From Candidatus Bathyarchaeota archaeon (lineage in GTDB: Archaea; Thermoproteota; Bathyarchaeia; Bathyarchaeales; Bathycorpusculaceae): a stretch of 54,735 nt of DNA. Where the stretch lies: assembly GCA_003164295.1 (NCBI GenBank), contig PLTA01000007.1, positions 1 to 54,735 on the forward strand, read 5' to 3'. A program made the position numbers and the translations under genes. How positions within the stretch are numbered: the stretch's first letter is position 1; each line of letters opens with the position of its first letter. Below are positions 9,085 through 18,675 of this stretch, one piece after another. Under the pieces are notes generated by a model. The model was given only the letters and a program-made list of their open reading frames with translations. It searched no databases and was not told the DNA's origin.

Positions 9085-9567
9085 TTGGTCGTTGTTGGCA
9101 AAGAAGCCCCAGATTTTACTTTAGAGTCAGATGAGGAAAAGCAAGTTTCTTTAAAGGATTATAGGGGTAAAAAAGTTGTGCTTTACTTTTATCCTAAGGA
9201 TGGGACATCTGGATGCACGACTGAGGCGCTTGAGTTTAAAGATGCTGCTGAACAGTTTGGCAAAGAAGGCGCCGTTATCTTGGGTATAAGCAAAGATAAT
9301 GTTAAGTCTCATCAGAAATTCAAAGAAAAACATCAACTACCATTCACATTGCTTAGTGATCCTGAGGTTAAAGTGTTAAACGAGTATGGGGTTTGGAAAG
9401 AGAAAGTTCTCTACGGAAGAAAATATATGGGCACAGAACGAACTACATTTCTAATTGATGAAAAAGGAATCATAAGAAAAATATACACAAAAGTTAAGCC
9501 GGAAGGACATGCTCAAGTCTGTTTAGTAGATTTAACAAAAGAAAATGGGCTCTTCTTGCCTGACTAA
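9085..9567 (+). CDS. bcp: Peroxiredoxin, Bcp/PrxQ type
   Basis: Thiol peroxidase reducing hydrogen peroxide and organic peroxides, cytosolic. The thioredoxin fold starts VGKEAPDFTLESD. The peroxidatic cysteine lies in FYPKDGTSGCTTEAL, a motif of the Bcp/PrxQ subfamily. The later segments FTLLSDPEVKVLNEYGVW and RTTFLIDEKGIIRKIY also match. The second Cys five residues after the active Cys in typical PrxQ is absent, pointing to a 1-Cys or atypical resolving mechanism. Start TTG at 9085. Monocistronic; relevant to oxygen protection in an anaerobe. Confidence 0.92.
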   Translation: MVVVGKEAPDFTLESDEEKQVSLKDYRGKKVVLYFYPKDGTSGCTTEALEFKDAAEQFGKEGAVILGISKDNVKSHQKFKEKHQLPFTLLSDPEVKVLNEYGVWKEKVLYGRKYMGTERTTFLIDEKGIIRKIYTKVKPEGHAQVCLVDLTKENGLFLPD

Positions 9568-9609
9568 CCGCTCCTAAAAAGGCTCTGAATCCGTTTGATG
9601 ATAGACGCT

Positions 9610-10206
9610 TCAATGCTGCGTAATAGTGTTGTTCTTTCTTGAGTTTTCTAAGGCAGCTTTAGTTCGCACAATCATTTTTCCCAAGTGCCTTGCAGAATCT
9701 ATTCCCTCTTGATCTTTGGTAACTTCTCCCCTTTCCCGTCCAATAGCGAATGCTCGTCCGCCGCTTGGAATAGTTATTCCAACTGCAGTCATGAATGTGA
9801 TCATCTGGTTACAGGTGTTTGAAACCCCTGATCGGCGAGCAACAGCGATTACTCCGCCGACTTTCTCCGAAAAGTCTTTTCTTCCTCTGGCCAACGCTAG
9901 AAAACCTATCCTGTCAATGAAGATCTTCATTTGAGCGGTGACTCCTTGAAAATAAGACGGACTGCCCAATATGATTCCATCAGCCTTTACTATTTCTTGG
10001 TAAAGATTTTCGCCGTCATCGTCTGTAATGCATTTCTTTGCACTAAAGCATGCCATACAACCAGTGCAGGGTTGAAGGCGATAATCAGAAATTCGAATCA
10101 GTTTTACTTCTGCACCTTCCGTTTTCGCAGCGGTCAAAGCTTCCTGCAGAATCATGTCTGTGTTGCCGCCGACTCTGGGACTACCACTTAGGCCGATTAT
10201 AAGCAT
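9610..10206 (-). CDS. NAD(P)H-dependent FMN reductase / iron-sulfur flavoprotein (Isf-like)
   Basis: Flavodoxin-like protein of 198 residues. The N-terminal FMN loop is GLSGSPRVGGNTD. A compact cysteine motif, LQPCTGCMACFSAKKC, is typical of iron-sulfur flavoproteins that bind a 4Fe-4S cluster. A second flavin loop reads GSPSYFQGVTAQMK, and there is a GGVIAVARRSG region. Family members pass electrons from ferredoxin or reduce oxygen and peroxide in anaerobic archaea. It is monocistronic and convergent with the peroxiredoxin gene, which may be related in function. Confidence 0.88.
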   Translation of the reverse strand: MLIIGLSGSPRVGGNTDMILQEALTAAKTEGAEVKLIRISDYRLQPCTGCMACFSAKKCITDDDGENLYQEIVKADGIILGSPSYFQGVTAQMKIFIDRIGFLALARGRKDFSEKVGGVIAVARRSGVSNTCNQMITFMTAVGITIPSGGRAFAIGRERGEVTKDQEGIDSARHLGKMIVRTKAALENSRKNNTITQH

Positions 10207-10363
10207 GTTTTCAACCTCAAAAGCTCACTCTTCAAACCGATTGATTAACTATTTGGTTTGGGCGCGGAGTTAATATCCCCTTAGAGGCGACAATTTGCAA
10301 TCAAAGGATTTCAAAGATAATTGACTTAACAATATCTAGTTCTTATGCTTCGCAAACTTGGAA

Positions 10364-10734
10364 TTAGGCGGTTTTGATTTTGTATTTGCCAATGCTTGCG
10401 AACTTTTGATTCCTTGTTAGTAAAACCTCATCATGCGCCAATACAATGCGTGCAATAAGCAAATCGTTTTCATTAACCATTCTTCCGGCATCTTGTAATT
10501 CTTCAAAAAGTATGGCGGCTTTTTAGCCGCTTCTCTGTCGAAAGAGCAAACGGTCACGCCAGACAAACATCTTTCAGCAGATTGTTTCTTTATTTTGGCC
10601 TTGTTTCTTAGCAGCTCATACTCGGTTATAGTGTGGTTTTGACATCTTCTTTCTTCAAGATTTCGTTCATTGGCAACAATTTTTTGATCGCCAGCTAAAA
10701 AATCTATTATTACACTCGTATCCAGAAAGGTCAC
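10364..10734 (-). pseudogene. vapC: Frameshifted PIN-domain toxin (VapC-like)
   Basis: The N-terminal part reads MTFLDTSVIIDFLAGDQKI with the PIN aspartate, and TITEYELLRNKAKIKKQ. After FDREAAKK the frame is lost; the correct continuation DAGRMVNENDLLIARIVLAH, then LLTRNQKFASIGKYKIKTA, lies in another frame. The GTG start overlaps the stop of the antitoxin. One shift separates two otherwise well-conserved halves, so decay is recent or this is a sequencing error. Confidence 0.8.
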
Positions 10735-10960
10735 TCAAATGTCCTTACGTAATTTGATTCTCTTTCGGCACCAATTTGCTTCTTTAATCGCTCAAGCGCC
10801 TGCTTATTATACTTTAAGATACCCGCCAAGCTCATGTTGTCTACTTTCTCTTCCGTGCGACAGAGGTTTTCCTTGATTACCTCTGAAAAACTTTTTTACC
10901 TTTTCGTTTTAAAAGAAGTTCGTAGACTTCGTTTGAAACTGAATTTTGTCTTTACCCAAG
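10731..10960 (-). pseudogene. vapB: Frameshifted VapB-type antitoxin
   Basis: Fragments VSNEVYELLLKRKGKK and FSEVIKENLCRTEEKVDN followed by LAGILKYNKQALERLKKQIG lie in two frames on the minus strand, broken at a run of A/T. The pattern is that of archaeal VapB proteins (sxxxYxxLxxxKxxxxSFSEVI). The stop overlaps the toxin start. Both genes of this pair are broken. The 5' boundary is approximate. Confidence 0.65.
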
Positions 10961-11136
10961 CTCTGCTTTACATCATGATAGGCTAATAGTTGAACGCGAT
11001 AAAAACAGAAAGTGGTTAAAGTTTCGCTCAACCGTCCTCTCAAGCAACATCATTGGTAGATTTGTGCTATTATTCCCTTCCGGAGCAAATTTTACACACT
11101 GTTTTTTCAAGTTATTTTATTTATAGTCCAAAATTA

Positions 11137-11625
11137 TTACATGTTATTTCTTATGTATGACATAGTTTTTTCGTTGAGTCGCTGAAAGTGCTCGCCAAAA
11201 GTCTTGTCATTTCTTTCTTTTCTCATATCAATTATCCACGGCTCAAGTTTCTTCCAATTAGAAACTATGTCAACGCCTAAACGATCTACAATTATGTCAA
11301 TATCCACAAATTTTTTGTTCACTAAAAAACCTACTTCTTCAAAGTATGCCTCCACGTTGAATGGGTAATCACTGACCTCAAATTTTCCGGTCACGTCTGC
11401 ATTATATTTAACGAAGTTTTCATATTGGAACTCTTTCTCAATCCATCTGAAAGCTTTTCCAAGCCTTTCGGTCTCTGCCCACTCAAACAATTTCATCGAG
11501 ATTTCCAAATTTTTATGTTTATCCATGTGTCTTAGCTCAAAAAATATGGTCACGGCCGCGAGACTGCTTGCCAAAGCTGTTAGTGAAGTTGCCCAATCAG
11601 TTACCGTTAGTAATATTTTTTTCAA
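11137..11625 (-). CDS. Membrane-anchored hypothetical protein (DUF4760-like)
   Basis: 162-residue protein with a single N-terminal transmembrane segment (TDWATSLTALASSLAAVTIFF), then a cytosolic helical domain. The domain starts ELRHMDKHKNLEISMKLFEW and includes YFEEVGFLVNKKFVDIDII and LEPWIIDMRKERND. This layout (TM helix, short EExR region, FEEVG helix) resembles DUF4760-type proteins. Function unknown. It has its own promoter region and no operon partner. Confidence 0.7.
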   Translation of the reverse strand: MKKILLTVTDWATSLTALASSLAAVTIFFELRHMDKHKNLEISMKLFEWAETERLGKAFRWIEKEFQYENFVKYNADVTGKFEVSDYPFNVEAYFEEVGFLVNKKFVDIDIIVDRLGVDIVSNWKKLEPWIIDMRKERNDKTFGEHFQRLNEKTMSYIRNNM

Positions 11626-11768
11626 TCAACCCTTTTAAATTTAATGTTCTTTTACATAAAAGTCTTGTTTAGACATATGTTTAACATTTATGAAAAATTA
11701 TGAACAAATAACAACTATGTTTATATTAAATCGTGCAGTTAATTAAGATAATGGTAAAACGGCGAAAA

Positions 11769-12005
11769 TATGTTTGGAATAATAGGTGTAGCTTCAATAT
11801 CAACAATAATAGCCTCTTTCGCCTTCGTCGTATATAACATCAAGGTCGAACTTAAAACCAAAGTATAGTTGCGAAATATGCTATCGAGATTGTGACGGTT
11901 GTTCACTCCTGCAAATTTGCAGTGAACGCTACAAACGCGTTGTAAAAAGTGAAAAAGTTTACTGCCCAGACGGAACCGCTCATTTAGTTGACCAAAATTC
12001 GCCAT
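11769..12005 (+). pseudogene. Small membrane-anchored Cys-rich protein, probably frameshifted
   Basis: ATG at 11769 opens a 32-codon peptide with a membrane helix (IIGVASISTIIASFAFVVY) that stops at 11867. A second frame overlapping its end continues SCEICYRDCDGCSLLQICSE and VKSEKVYCPDGTAHLV to a stop at 12005. Together they would give one TM anchor plus a CxxC/CxxC metal-binding domain. The link between the halves is inferred. It may also be two unrelated short frames. Confidence 0.35.
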
Positions 12006-12186
12006 AGATTTTCCTTATTTTTTTTAATATGCTTGGAGCCATACTCATTTGATGGTAAGTAGGATCCGAATCATTCTCAGAATTTTTTTAACATCTCTTC
12101 GATTAAAAACACAGGGTAATTGCGGTTGCCCGTAGTTGGTCATTTTTGTTGTTAAATTGATGATCGTGCAGTATATTTATAATTAT

Positions 12187-12261
12187 GTGAACATGTGTTC
12201 ACTATTATTTTATTAAGTTTTGCAACTGTGGTGAAATACACAATTTATATGAACATTTCAC
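12187..12261 (+). promoter_or_regulatory. Candidate nif promoter with two inverted repeats
   Basis: The inverted repeat GTGAACA-TG-TGTTCAC occupies 12187-12202. A second pair, GTGAAAT (12231-12237) and ATTTCAC (12255-12261), encloses a TATA-like AATTTATAT at 12242-12250. A protein bound to the second pair would cover the TATA box, which fits repression. The sequence does not match the GGAA-N6-TTCC operator of methanogen NrpR, so a different regulator is implied. nifH starts 58 bp downstream. Confidence 0.5.
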
Positions 12262-12315
12262 AAATAGCCTTTTAAATCATGTGGAAGAGGTAAGCTATAC
12301 AATAGGAATGAGTAA

Positions 12316-13136
<821 letters not shown>

Positions 13137-13137
<1 letters not shown>

Positions 13138-14024
13138 TGGAAACTATGCTTAACTTCGCTCAAACTGAGGCGCGACAGAAGAAGCGCTCTCAGATCGTAC
13201 ATGAACACCCCTGTTACGGAACAGAGGGTGCCCACTTCAAATTCGGCAGAATCCATTTGCCAGTCGTTTCGGGCTGTAACATCGGTTGCAACTATTGCGT
13301 TAGAAAATACGATTGCGTAAACGAGAGTAGACCAGGCGTCACCAGCAAAGTAATAACTTCCAAAGAAGCGATAGAGCGAGTTCGGTTTGCTGCCAGAAAT
13401 GATTCGCGCTTGCGTGTTGTAGGTATCGCTGGACCAGGCGATCCCTTAAGTAGTGACGTCACTTTTCAAACTCTCTTGCATGTGCAAAATGAATTTCCTC
13501 AACTAACCCGTTGTGTAGCCACTAACGGCTTATTGCTTCCACAAAAACTCGACGAATTAAAAGAAGTTGGTGTGACAGCGCTTACAATCACCATAAATGC
13601 TGTGGATCCCGATGTGGGCTCACAAATCTACGATTACGTTAACTACAGAGGCAAGACTTTGCGGGGCAAAGCAGCGTTTGAAGTCTTGAGCAAGAACCAG
13701 CTTGTAGGTCTTCGTGATGCTGCCGCCTCAGGTATGGTTGTAAAAGTTAACTCGGTGTATATTCCAGGCATAAACTCCGATCACCTCGTTGAAGTAGCAA
13801 AAACAGTTCGAAGCTTGGGCGCTTATGTTCACAATATTATGCCGCTGATTCCTCAAGGCAAATTTGCACAAATACCCGCGCCTTCAATGCAGCAAATCCA
13901 AGAGGTCAGACACGCTTGCAAAGGTATTTTGTTTCAATTCCATAACTGCATCCAATGCCGAGCAGACGCTGTCGGTGTACCAGGTGAAGAAGGCCGTTCA
14001 ACGACTGAACGTTACAAAATCTGA
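13137..14024 (+). CDS. nifB: Nitrogenase cofactor biosynthesis radical SAM protein NifB
   Basis: Builds the 8Fe-9S-C precursor (NifB-co) for the nitrogenase cofactor. The 295-residue protein has the radical SAM motif CNIGCNYC (C47, C51, C54). It has extra cluster ligands around HPCYG (C26) and KYDC (C60), the strongly conserved VNESRPGVTS, and the C-terminal CIQCRADAVGVPGE (C271, C274). There is no NifX/NafY-like C-terminal domain, as is usual in archaea. Translation starts at GTG overlapping the nifH stop, or at ATG 13146. Its place between nifH and nifD is unusual for archaea and matches the nifHBDK order known from Roseiflexus. Confidence 0.96.
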
Positions 14025-14034
14025 GGTGACTTAG

Positions 14035-15411
14035 ATGCCGTTTGTTTTACCTGAATGCGATAAATTAGCGCCTGAAAGAAAGAAACACATTTACCTTAAA
14101 GACGAAAACGACGAATGTAGCATTCCAGCTTGCAACATAGCAACCACTCCAGGAGACATGACGCAGCGAGGATGCACTTATGCAGGTTGCAGAGGCGTTG
14201 TCGGCGGACCCGTAAAAGACGTAATTCAACTACAGCATGGTCCAATAGGATGTTGTTATTACCCTTGGGATGCTCGACCACACGTTGCCAAAGGTACAAA
14301 TTTCCATTTAGCAAACGTCTTCTCAACAGACCTTCGGGAATCAAACATTGTTTTTGGCGGTGAGAAGAAACTCTTCGATTCCATCGTTGAGTCAAGTAAA
14401 GCTTTCCCTGATGCTCAAGCGGTATTTGTTTACGCTACCTGCGTAGCGGGTTTGATAGGTGACGATATTGTGGCAGTTGCTAAGCGTGCCAGCAAAGTTA
14501 TAGATAAACCTGTAGTGGCTTTTAATTGCCCCGGCTTTCGTGGGGTAAGTCAAAGTATGGGGCACCACATTGGCAATGAAGTTCTCTTTAACCAAGTCGT
14601 GGGCACTGAGGAGTTAACGGAGAAGACACCCTATGACATGAACCTTGTTGGCGAATACAACATTCGAGGCGACGACTGGGTTATCTTGCCCCTGCTTGAA
14701 GCTATTGGACTGAGGGTAGTTTGCACCTTTACTGGCGATTCATCAATCCATGACATTGCCAAGATGCATAATGCAAAACTTAACGTTGTACGTTGTGCCC
14801 GATCCGCCAAGTACATAGCTGAAATGATGAAGGAAAAGTATGGAACGCCTTACTTGGAAGTTGACCTCTACGGCATACAACAGACCGCTGACGATCTGCG
14901 AAAAATAGCCAAGTTCTTCAGATTAGAAAGCAAAGCAGAAGAAGTAATAGCTAACGCAGTTGCTGAAGTGAAACCCGAAATGGATTTCTACCGTGAAAAA
15001 TTCCGGGGAAAACGAATAATGATTTACGAAGGCGGTCCACGCAGTTGGCACTGGGTTAAACCCATGGAAGAGCTGGGAATGGAGGTTGTTGTATCCGCGA
15101 CTACCTTTGGACACGAAGATGACTATGAAAAAATCATAAAGCGAGTGAAAAATGGCACTTTGATAATGGACAATCCTAACGCACTTGAACTTGAAGAAGC
15201 GATGACCAAATACAAACCTGATATATTCATTTCAGGTACCAAAGAAAAGTATCTAGCCTACAAGTATGGTATCCCATTCCTCAACGGGCATACATACGAA
15301 AGCAAAGGCGGTTACATGGCTTTCAAAGGGTTTGTTCGTTTCGCACGTGATATGTACAAAGCGCTCTATAGCCCATCTTGGAAATTCATTCGAAAAGAGG
15401 AGATGCAGTAA
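14035..15411 (+). CDS. nifD: Nitrogenase molybdenum-iron protein alpha chain NifD
   Basis: 458 residues. P-cluster cysteines: C47 in RGCTYAG, C73 in HGPIGC, C136 in YATCVAGLIGDD. Cofactor ligands: C254 in VVRCARS and H419 in LNGHTYES. Active-site residues equivalent to Azotobacter alpha R96, Q191, H195 and R359 are R81, Q173 and H177 (GVSQSMGHH) and R336 (GGPRSW). All are present, so this is expected to be a catalytic nitrogenase and not a NifE, BchN or Cfb homologue. The long insertion of aerobic-bacterial NifD is absent. An RBS-like GAGGTGA precedes ATG 14035; nifK follows after 2 bp. No anfG/vnfG gene follows, which argues for a Mo-type enzyme. Confidence 0.95.
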   Translation: MPFVLPECDKLAPERKKHIYLKDENDECSIPACNIATTPGDMTQRGCTYAGCRGVVGGPVKDVIQLQHGPIGCCYYPWDARPHVAKGTNFHLANVFSTDLRESNIVFGGEKKLFDSIVESSKAFPDAQAVFVYATCVAGLIGDDIVAVAKRASKVIDKPVVAFNCPGFRGVSQSMGHHIGNEVLFNQVVGTEELTEKTPYDMNLVGEYNIRGDDWVILPLLEAIGLRVVCTFTGDSSIHDIAKMHNAKLNVVRCARSAKYIAEMMKEKYGTPYLEVDLYGIQQTADDLRKIAKFFRLESKAEEVIANAVAEVKPEMDFYREKFRGKRIMIYEGGPRSWHWVKPMEELGMEVVVSATTFGHEDDYEKIIKRVKNGTLIMDNPNALELEEAMTKYKPDIFISGTKEKYLAYKYGIPFLNGHTYESKGGYMAFKGFVRFARDMYKALYSPSWKFIRKEEMQ

Positions 15412-15413
15412 CT

Positions 15414-16751
15414 ATGGTTGTAATAAACAGACAGAAAAGCGTTTCAATAAATGCACCCAAAATGTGTCAACCTATTGGTGCAATCTGGGCGACATTAGGC
15501 ATACATGGCAGCGTTCCACTGATACATGGCTCGCAGGGGTGCTCAACCTACCCACGTAACCTTATGGCTCGACACTTTCGTGAACCTATAGAAGTAGCTG
15601 TCACTTCGTTACATGAGAAAGCTACCATATTTGGGGGAGCTTCTAATTTGAAAGAAGCATTAGCCAACATAATTACACGCCAGCACCCTGAACTGATAGC
15701 AGTTATTACAACATGTCTTAGTGAAACAACTGGCGATGACATTAACGGTATAGTTAAAACGTTTAAGTTAGAAAGTAAAGGGTACGATGAACACACCAAA
15801 ATCGTAGCGGTGCATACTCCAAGTTACGTGGGAACTCATGTATTGGGCTACGATAATGCGATAAAAGCTATGGTGTCACAGCTTGCAAAAGGTAAAACTG
15901 AACCAAACGGCAAAGTAAACATTATCCCTGGAATGGTTAACCCAGGCGATGTTCTAGAAATCAAGCATATACTCTGTACGATGGGCGTCGAGGCGATTTA
16001 TTTAACCGACATCTCAGAAACACTAAACGCTCCTCTACGCATTCCAAAACCACATTATCCCCGCGGAGGAACAACAGTTGAGGAAATCGCTGACTGCGCA
16101 AATTCTCTTGGTACAATAACTTTATGCAAAAATGAAGGTCAGTCAGCTGCAAATTACATGCAAGAAAAATATGGCATACCTGCCTGCATAGGTGAACTTC
16201 CAATAGGCATTGAAGCCACTGAAGCATTCATTGGAAATGTCTCAAAATTGTCTGGGAAAAAAACGCCTGATGTTTTGCTAGATGAACGGGATTTGTTGGT
16301 AGATGCAATTGTTGACTCGAGCCAAATCACCTTCGGCACAAAAGTTGCGATATTTGGTGACCCTGACATTGTGCTTGGTTTAACGCGGTTCGTTTATGAA
16401 CTCGGTATGGAACCCATCCATGTACTTACAACATTGGAGAGTCCGCAATTTGCCACAGACATGCAAAAGCTATCAACAGATTATGGAACAGACTCAGCTA
16501 AGCAGAATATCATAGTCGGAGGAGACCTATACGACCTGCACCAGAAAATAAAAGATACTCGCGTAGACCTAATAATTGGCGACTACAAAGGCAAATACAT
16601 ATCCAAAGACGAAGAAATCCCACTTATTAGAGTCGGCTTTCCACAAAGCGATAGATTCGGGTATCAAAGAAAAAGCATGATAGGTTACAGAGGTTCCATT
16701 CAGTTGCTAGACACAATAGTGAACGCGATCATGGACCTTAGAGATAAATAG
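15414..16751 (+). CDS. nifK: Nitrogenase molybdenum-iron protein beta chain NifK
   Basis: 445 residues from ATG 15414, which has AGAGGAG upstream; a TTG at 15378 would overlap nifD and is less likely. P-cluster ligands: C18 in PKMCQPIGA, C43 in HGSQGCSTY, C101 in TTCLSETTGDD, plus S137 in HTPSYVG equivalent to Azotobacter beta Ser188. HFREP and FGGASNLKEAL are also typical. It forms the alpha2-beta2 tetramer with NifD. No nifE or nifN follows. NifDK may therefore have to serve as the maturation scaffold as well. Confidence 0.95.
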   Translation: MVVINRQKSVSINAPKMCQPIGAIWATLGIHGSVPLIHGSQGCSTYPRNLMARHFREPIEVAVTSLHEKATIFGGASNLKEALANIITRQHPELIAVITTCLSETTGDDINGIVKTFKLESKGYDEHTKIVAVHTPSYVGTHVLGYDNAIKAMVSQLAKGKTEPNGKVNIIPGMVNPGDVLEIKHILCTMGVEAIYLTDISETLNAPLRIPKPHYPRGGTTVEEIADCANSLGTITLCKNEGQSAANYMQEKYGIPACIGELPIGIEATEAFIGNVSKLSGKKTPDVLLDERDLLVDAIVDSSQITFGTKVAIFGDPDIVLGLTRFVYELGMEPIHVLTTLESPQFATDMQKLSTDYGTDSAKQNIIVGGDLYDLHQKIKDTRVDLIIGDYKGKYISKDEEIPLIRVGFPQSDRFGYQRKSMIGYRGSIQLLDTIVNAIMDLRDK

Positions 16752-16795
16752 CAAGAGAGTTGATCATTACGCAACTAAATGATTTTTTCTTTAAG

Positions 16796-18043
16796 ATGTG
16801 CTCCCTTAAGACCGATCCAATCATCGATGACACTACCCTTAGAGACGGCATGCAAATGCCCGGTTTAGCCATTAAACCCCAAGATGCCGCCAAAATTGCC
16901 GAGTTACTCTACAAAATTGGCGCTGAACGAATTGAGCTTTTCCATTATCAAGAACCCGACAGAAAAGCAGCTAAACTCATCCTGGCAAAAAAGATGTCTT
17001 GCAGAGTCGCTGGATGGTGTCGAGCCAACAAAAAAGACATCGACAGCGCAATCAACATTGGCTTTGAAGAAGTAGGTATCTCTCATCCAGTCTCAAACAT
17101 TCATTTGCAAGCCAAATGGCCAAACAAAACCAAAGAAGAACTCTTAGCTAACTTTGTAGATGTTGTAGAGTATGCTGCTAAAACGCACGGTTTACGAACG
17201 TTTGTTCATGGCGAAGATGGTACACGTGCCGATTGGGCTTTTGAAAAGAAACTCGTTAATTTATCGGCAGATGCTGGCGCAGAATGTTACCGTATCTGTG
17301 ACACTGTGGGAATTGGGCTTCCTGAGTTAGATGCTCCTCTGCCAATTGGTATTCCAGCGAAGATAAAGGCGCTTAAAGTGGAGACACGGATTAAGGCGTT
17401 GGAGGTTCACATGCATAACGACTTTGGTAATGCAGTGGGAAACACGATGGCGGCGGTTCGGGCAGCATCGGGTCTGTGGGATAAAATCTATATCAATACA
17501 ACCTGCTTGGGAATTGGGGAACGTGCAGGAAACGTTGAGACCGAGAAAATCTTGCTTAACCTTTACTTGCATTATGGAGTCAAAAAATACGAGGGCAAAA
17601 TCCAATACCTAAAACAGACAACCGACTTTATAAGTCAAGCAGTAGGTCTTGAGGTTCCACATAACCAAGCAATTGTGGGGAAATATGGTTTCACTCATGA
17701 GTCTGGAATTCACGGTCACGGCGTTCTTAACAACCCTTGGACTTACGAACCATATCCGCCTGAGTTAGTTGGAAACTATAGATACTTAACCATTGGCAAA
17801 CAATCGGGCAAAAGCATAATCAAAAACAAAATGATCGAACTCACTGGAATCCAACCTAACGATGAAACTGTAGCCGCTGTGCTAAAACAAGTGAAAACAT
17901 TTTACGCCAACGGAAAACAAGAATCGCTCAAAGATTCCGAATTCAAAAAAATTCTTCAAACGTTCAGACTATTTCCTGATAAAATACCTTCTGAATCTAA
18001 ATATGAATCTCTTCCCGAATTATGTTTGGATGTTCCTGCATAG
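16796..18043 (+). CDS. nifV: Homocitrate synthase NifV
   Basis: Condenses acetyl-CoA and 2-oxoglutarate to R-homocitrate, the organic ligand of the Mo cofactor. The sequence starts PIIDDTTLRDGMQ, closely like NifV, with the catalytic DTTLRDG. The AGWCRANKKDID segment and SHPVSNIHLQ are NifV-like rather than LeuA-like. The metal-binding motif HMHNDFG, the CLGIGERAGNVE loop and the late THESGIHGHGVL follow. The C-terminal ~70 residues lack a LeuA regulatory domain. I prefer ATG 16796 to TTG 16760 because the family begins just before IIDDTTLRDG. It lies 44 bp after nifK as the last operon gene, supporting assembly of a homocitrate-containing cofactor. Confidence 0.92.
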   Translation: MCSLKTDPIIDDTTLRDGMQMPGLAIKPQDAAKIAELLYKIGAERIELFHYQEPDRKAAKLILAKKMSCRVAGWCRANKKDIDSAINIGFEEVGISHPVSNIHLQAKWPNKTKEELLANFVDVVEYAAKTHGLRTFVHGEDGTRADWAFEKKLVNLSADAGAECYRICDTVGIGLPELDAPLPIGIPAKIKALKVETRIKALEVHMHNDFGNAVGNTMAAVRAASGLWDKIYINTTCLGIGERAGNVETEKILLNLYLHYGVKKYEGKIQYLKQTTDFISQAVGLEVPHNQAIVGKYGFTHESGIHGHGVLNNPWTYEPYPPELVGNYRYLTIGKQSGKSIIKNKMIELTGIQPNDETVAAVLKQVKTFYANGKQESLKDSEFKKILQTFRLFPDKIPSESKYESLPELCLDVPA

Positions 18044-18185
18044 TCGAAAATATCGATAAACACAACTCATAAGGTAGTTTTTTTCATTTTTCTCTAATCT
18101 CAATCGTTGGAATTGAGTTCGGGCGAGTCAAAAGTTATACAAGATCCAATTTGACTCTGAAAAATTAACCCTTGCTCATGTGAAC

Positions 18186-18464
18186 TTATTCAAAGTTTTC
18201 GCCGTTTAGACTTTTTAGCTTCTTGAATGTTTGTGCGCATTCTCTTGAGTCAAAATTGTAGGATTTACCGCCAAGTATTTCCATGAGAGGCTTTCCTTCG
18301 ATTGTTTTGAGCACATTTCGCATTTGAGGAACTGATTTCTTTTTTGGTGGTGTTGTTGGTCTGTCTGAGTTTTTTGCAGATTGCGGCTTGATAGAGAAGT
18401 GATCCTGGGTGTTTACCTTTAAGAGAATGTTGTGAGCAAGTCTTAGAATATCCTTTTTCGTAAC
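18186..18464 (-). CDS. Hypothetical protein, start unclear
   Basis: An open minus-strand frame of ~92 codons reads KKDILRLAHNILLK, then PPKKKSVPQMRNVLKTIEGK, then PLMEILGGKSYNFDSRECAQ and ends KSLNGENFE. Composition is protein-like, but there is no ATG, GTG or TTG before the internal Met, and a stop lies just upstream. The 5' end may have been lost by a frameshift in an A-rich run near 18470. It lies downstream of the zinc-binding small protein gene in the same direction. Confidence 0.45.
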   Translation of the reverse strand, partial: VTKKDILRLAHNILLKVNTQDHFSIKPQSAKNSDRPTTPPKKKSVPQMRNVLKTIEGKPLMEILGGKSYNFDSRECAQTFKKLKSLNGENFE

Positions 18465-18501
18465 TCAAAAGAAAAAAAAATAGAAAATATTGTTAGAGCT
18501 G

Positions 18502-18675
18502 CTATAGTTTTTCGGGGGTGCAGAGGTTTTCGGCTTTGACGGCTGTACGCATGCATCCTTTGCAGATGTACTTAGCGTCTTTTACAAGCGGCTTTACCTT
18601 CTCTATTGGGACCTTCTCCTCTGCCATTTTGCAGAGGTGTTTCTCATGTCCAGGGTGAGGTTGAGCTTTCGACAA
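18502..18675 (-). CDS. Small archaeal zinc-binding protein
   Basis: 57-residue protein starting MSKAQPHPGHEKHLCKMAEE, with VKDAKYICKGCMRTAVKAEN and LCTPEKL at the end. Four cysteines (C15, C38, C41, C52) fit a treble-clef or ribbon-like zinc site. I recognise the pattern 'KAKYICKGCGRAAxKxENLC' from small conserved archaeal proteins of unknown function. The TTG start at 18675 has AGGAG nine bases upstream, which decides the start. Confidence 0.75.
   Translation of the reverse strand: MSKAQPHPGHEKHLCKMAEEKVPIEKVKPLVKDAKYICKGCMRTAVKAENLCTPEKL

Noticed and set aside
15378..15413. TTG start of nifK inside nifD
   Set aside because: ATG 15414 has a good AGAGGAG upstream and matches the family start; the TTG would only add a non-conserved overlap.
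14035..16751. NifEN, BchNB or Cfb-type nitrogenase homologue instead of NifDK
   Set aside because: All P-cluster cysteines, beta Ser188 equivalent and both cofactor ligands (Cys and His) with active-site Gln/His/Arg are present.
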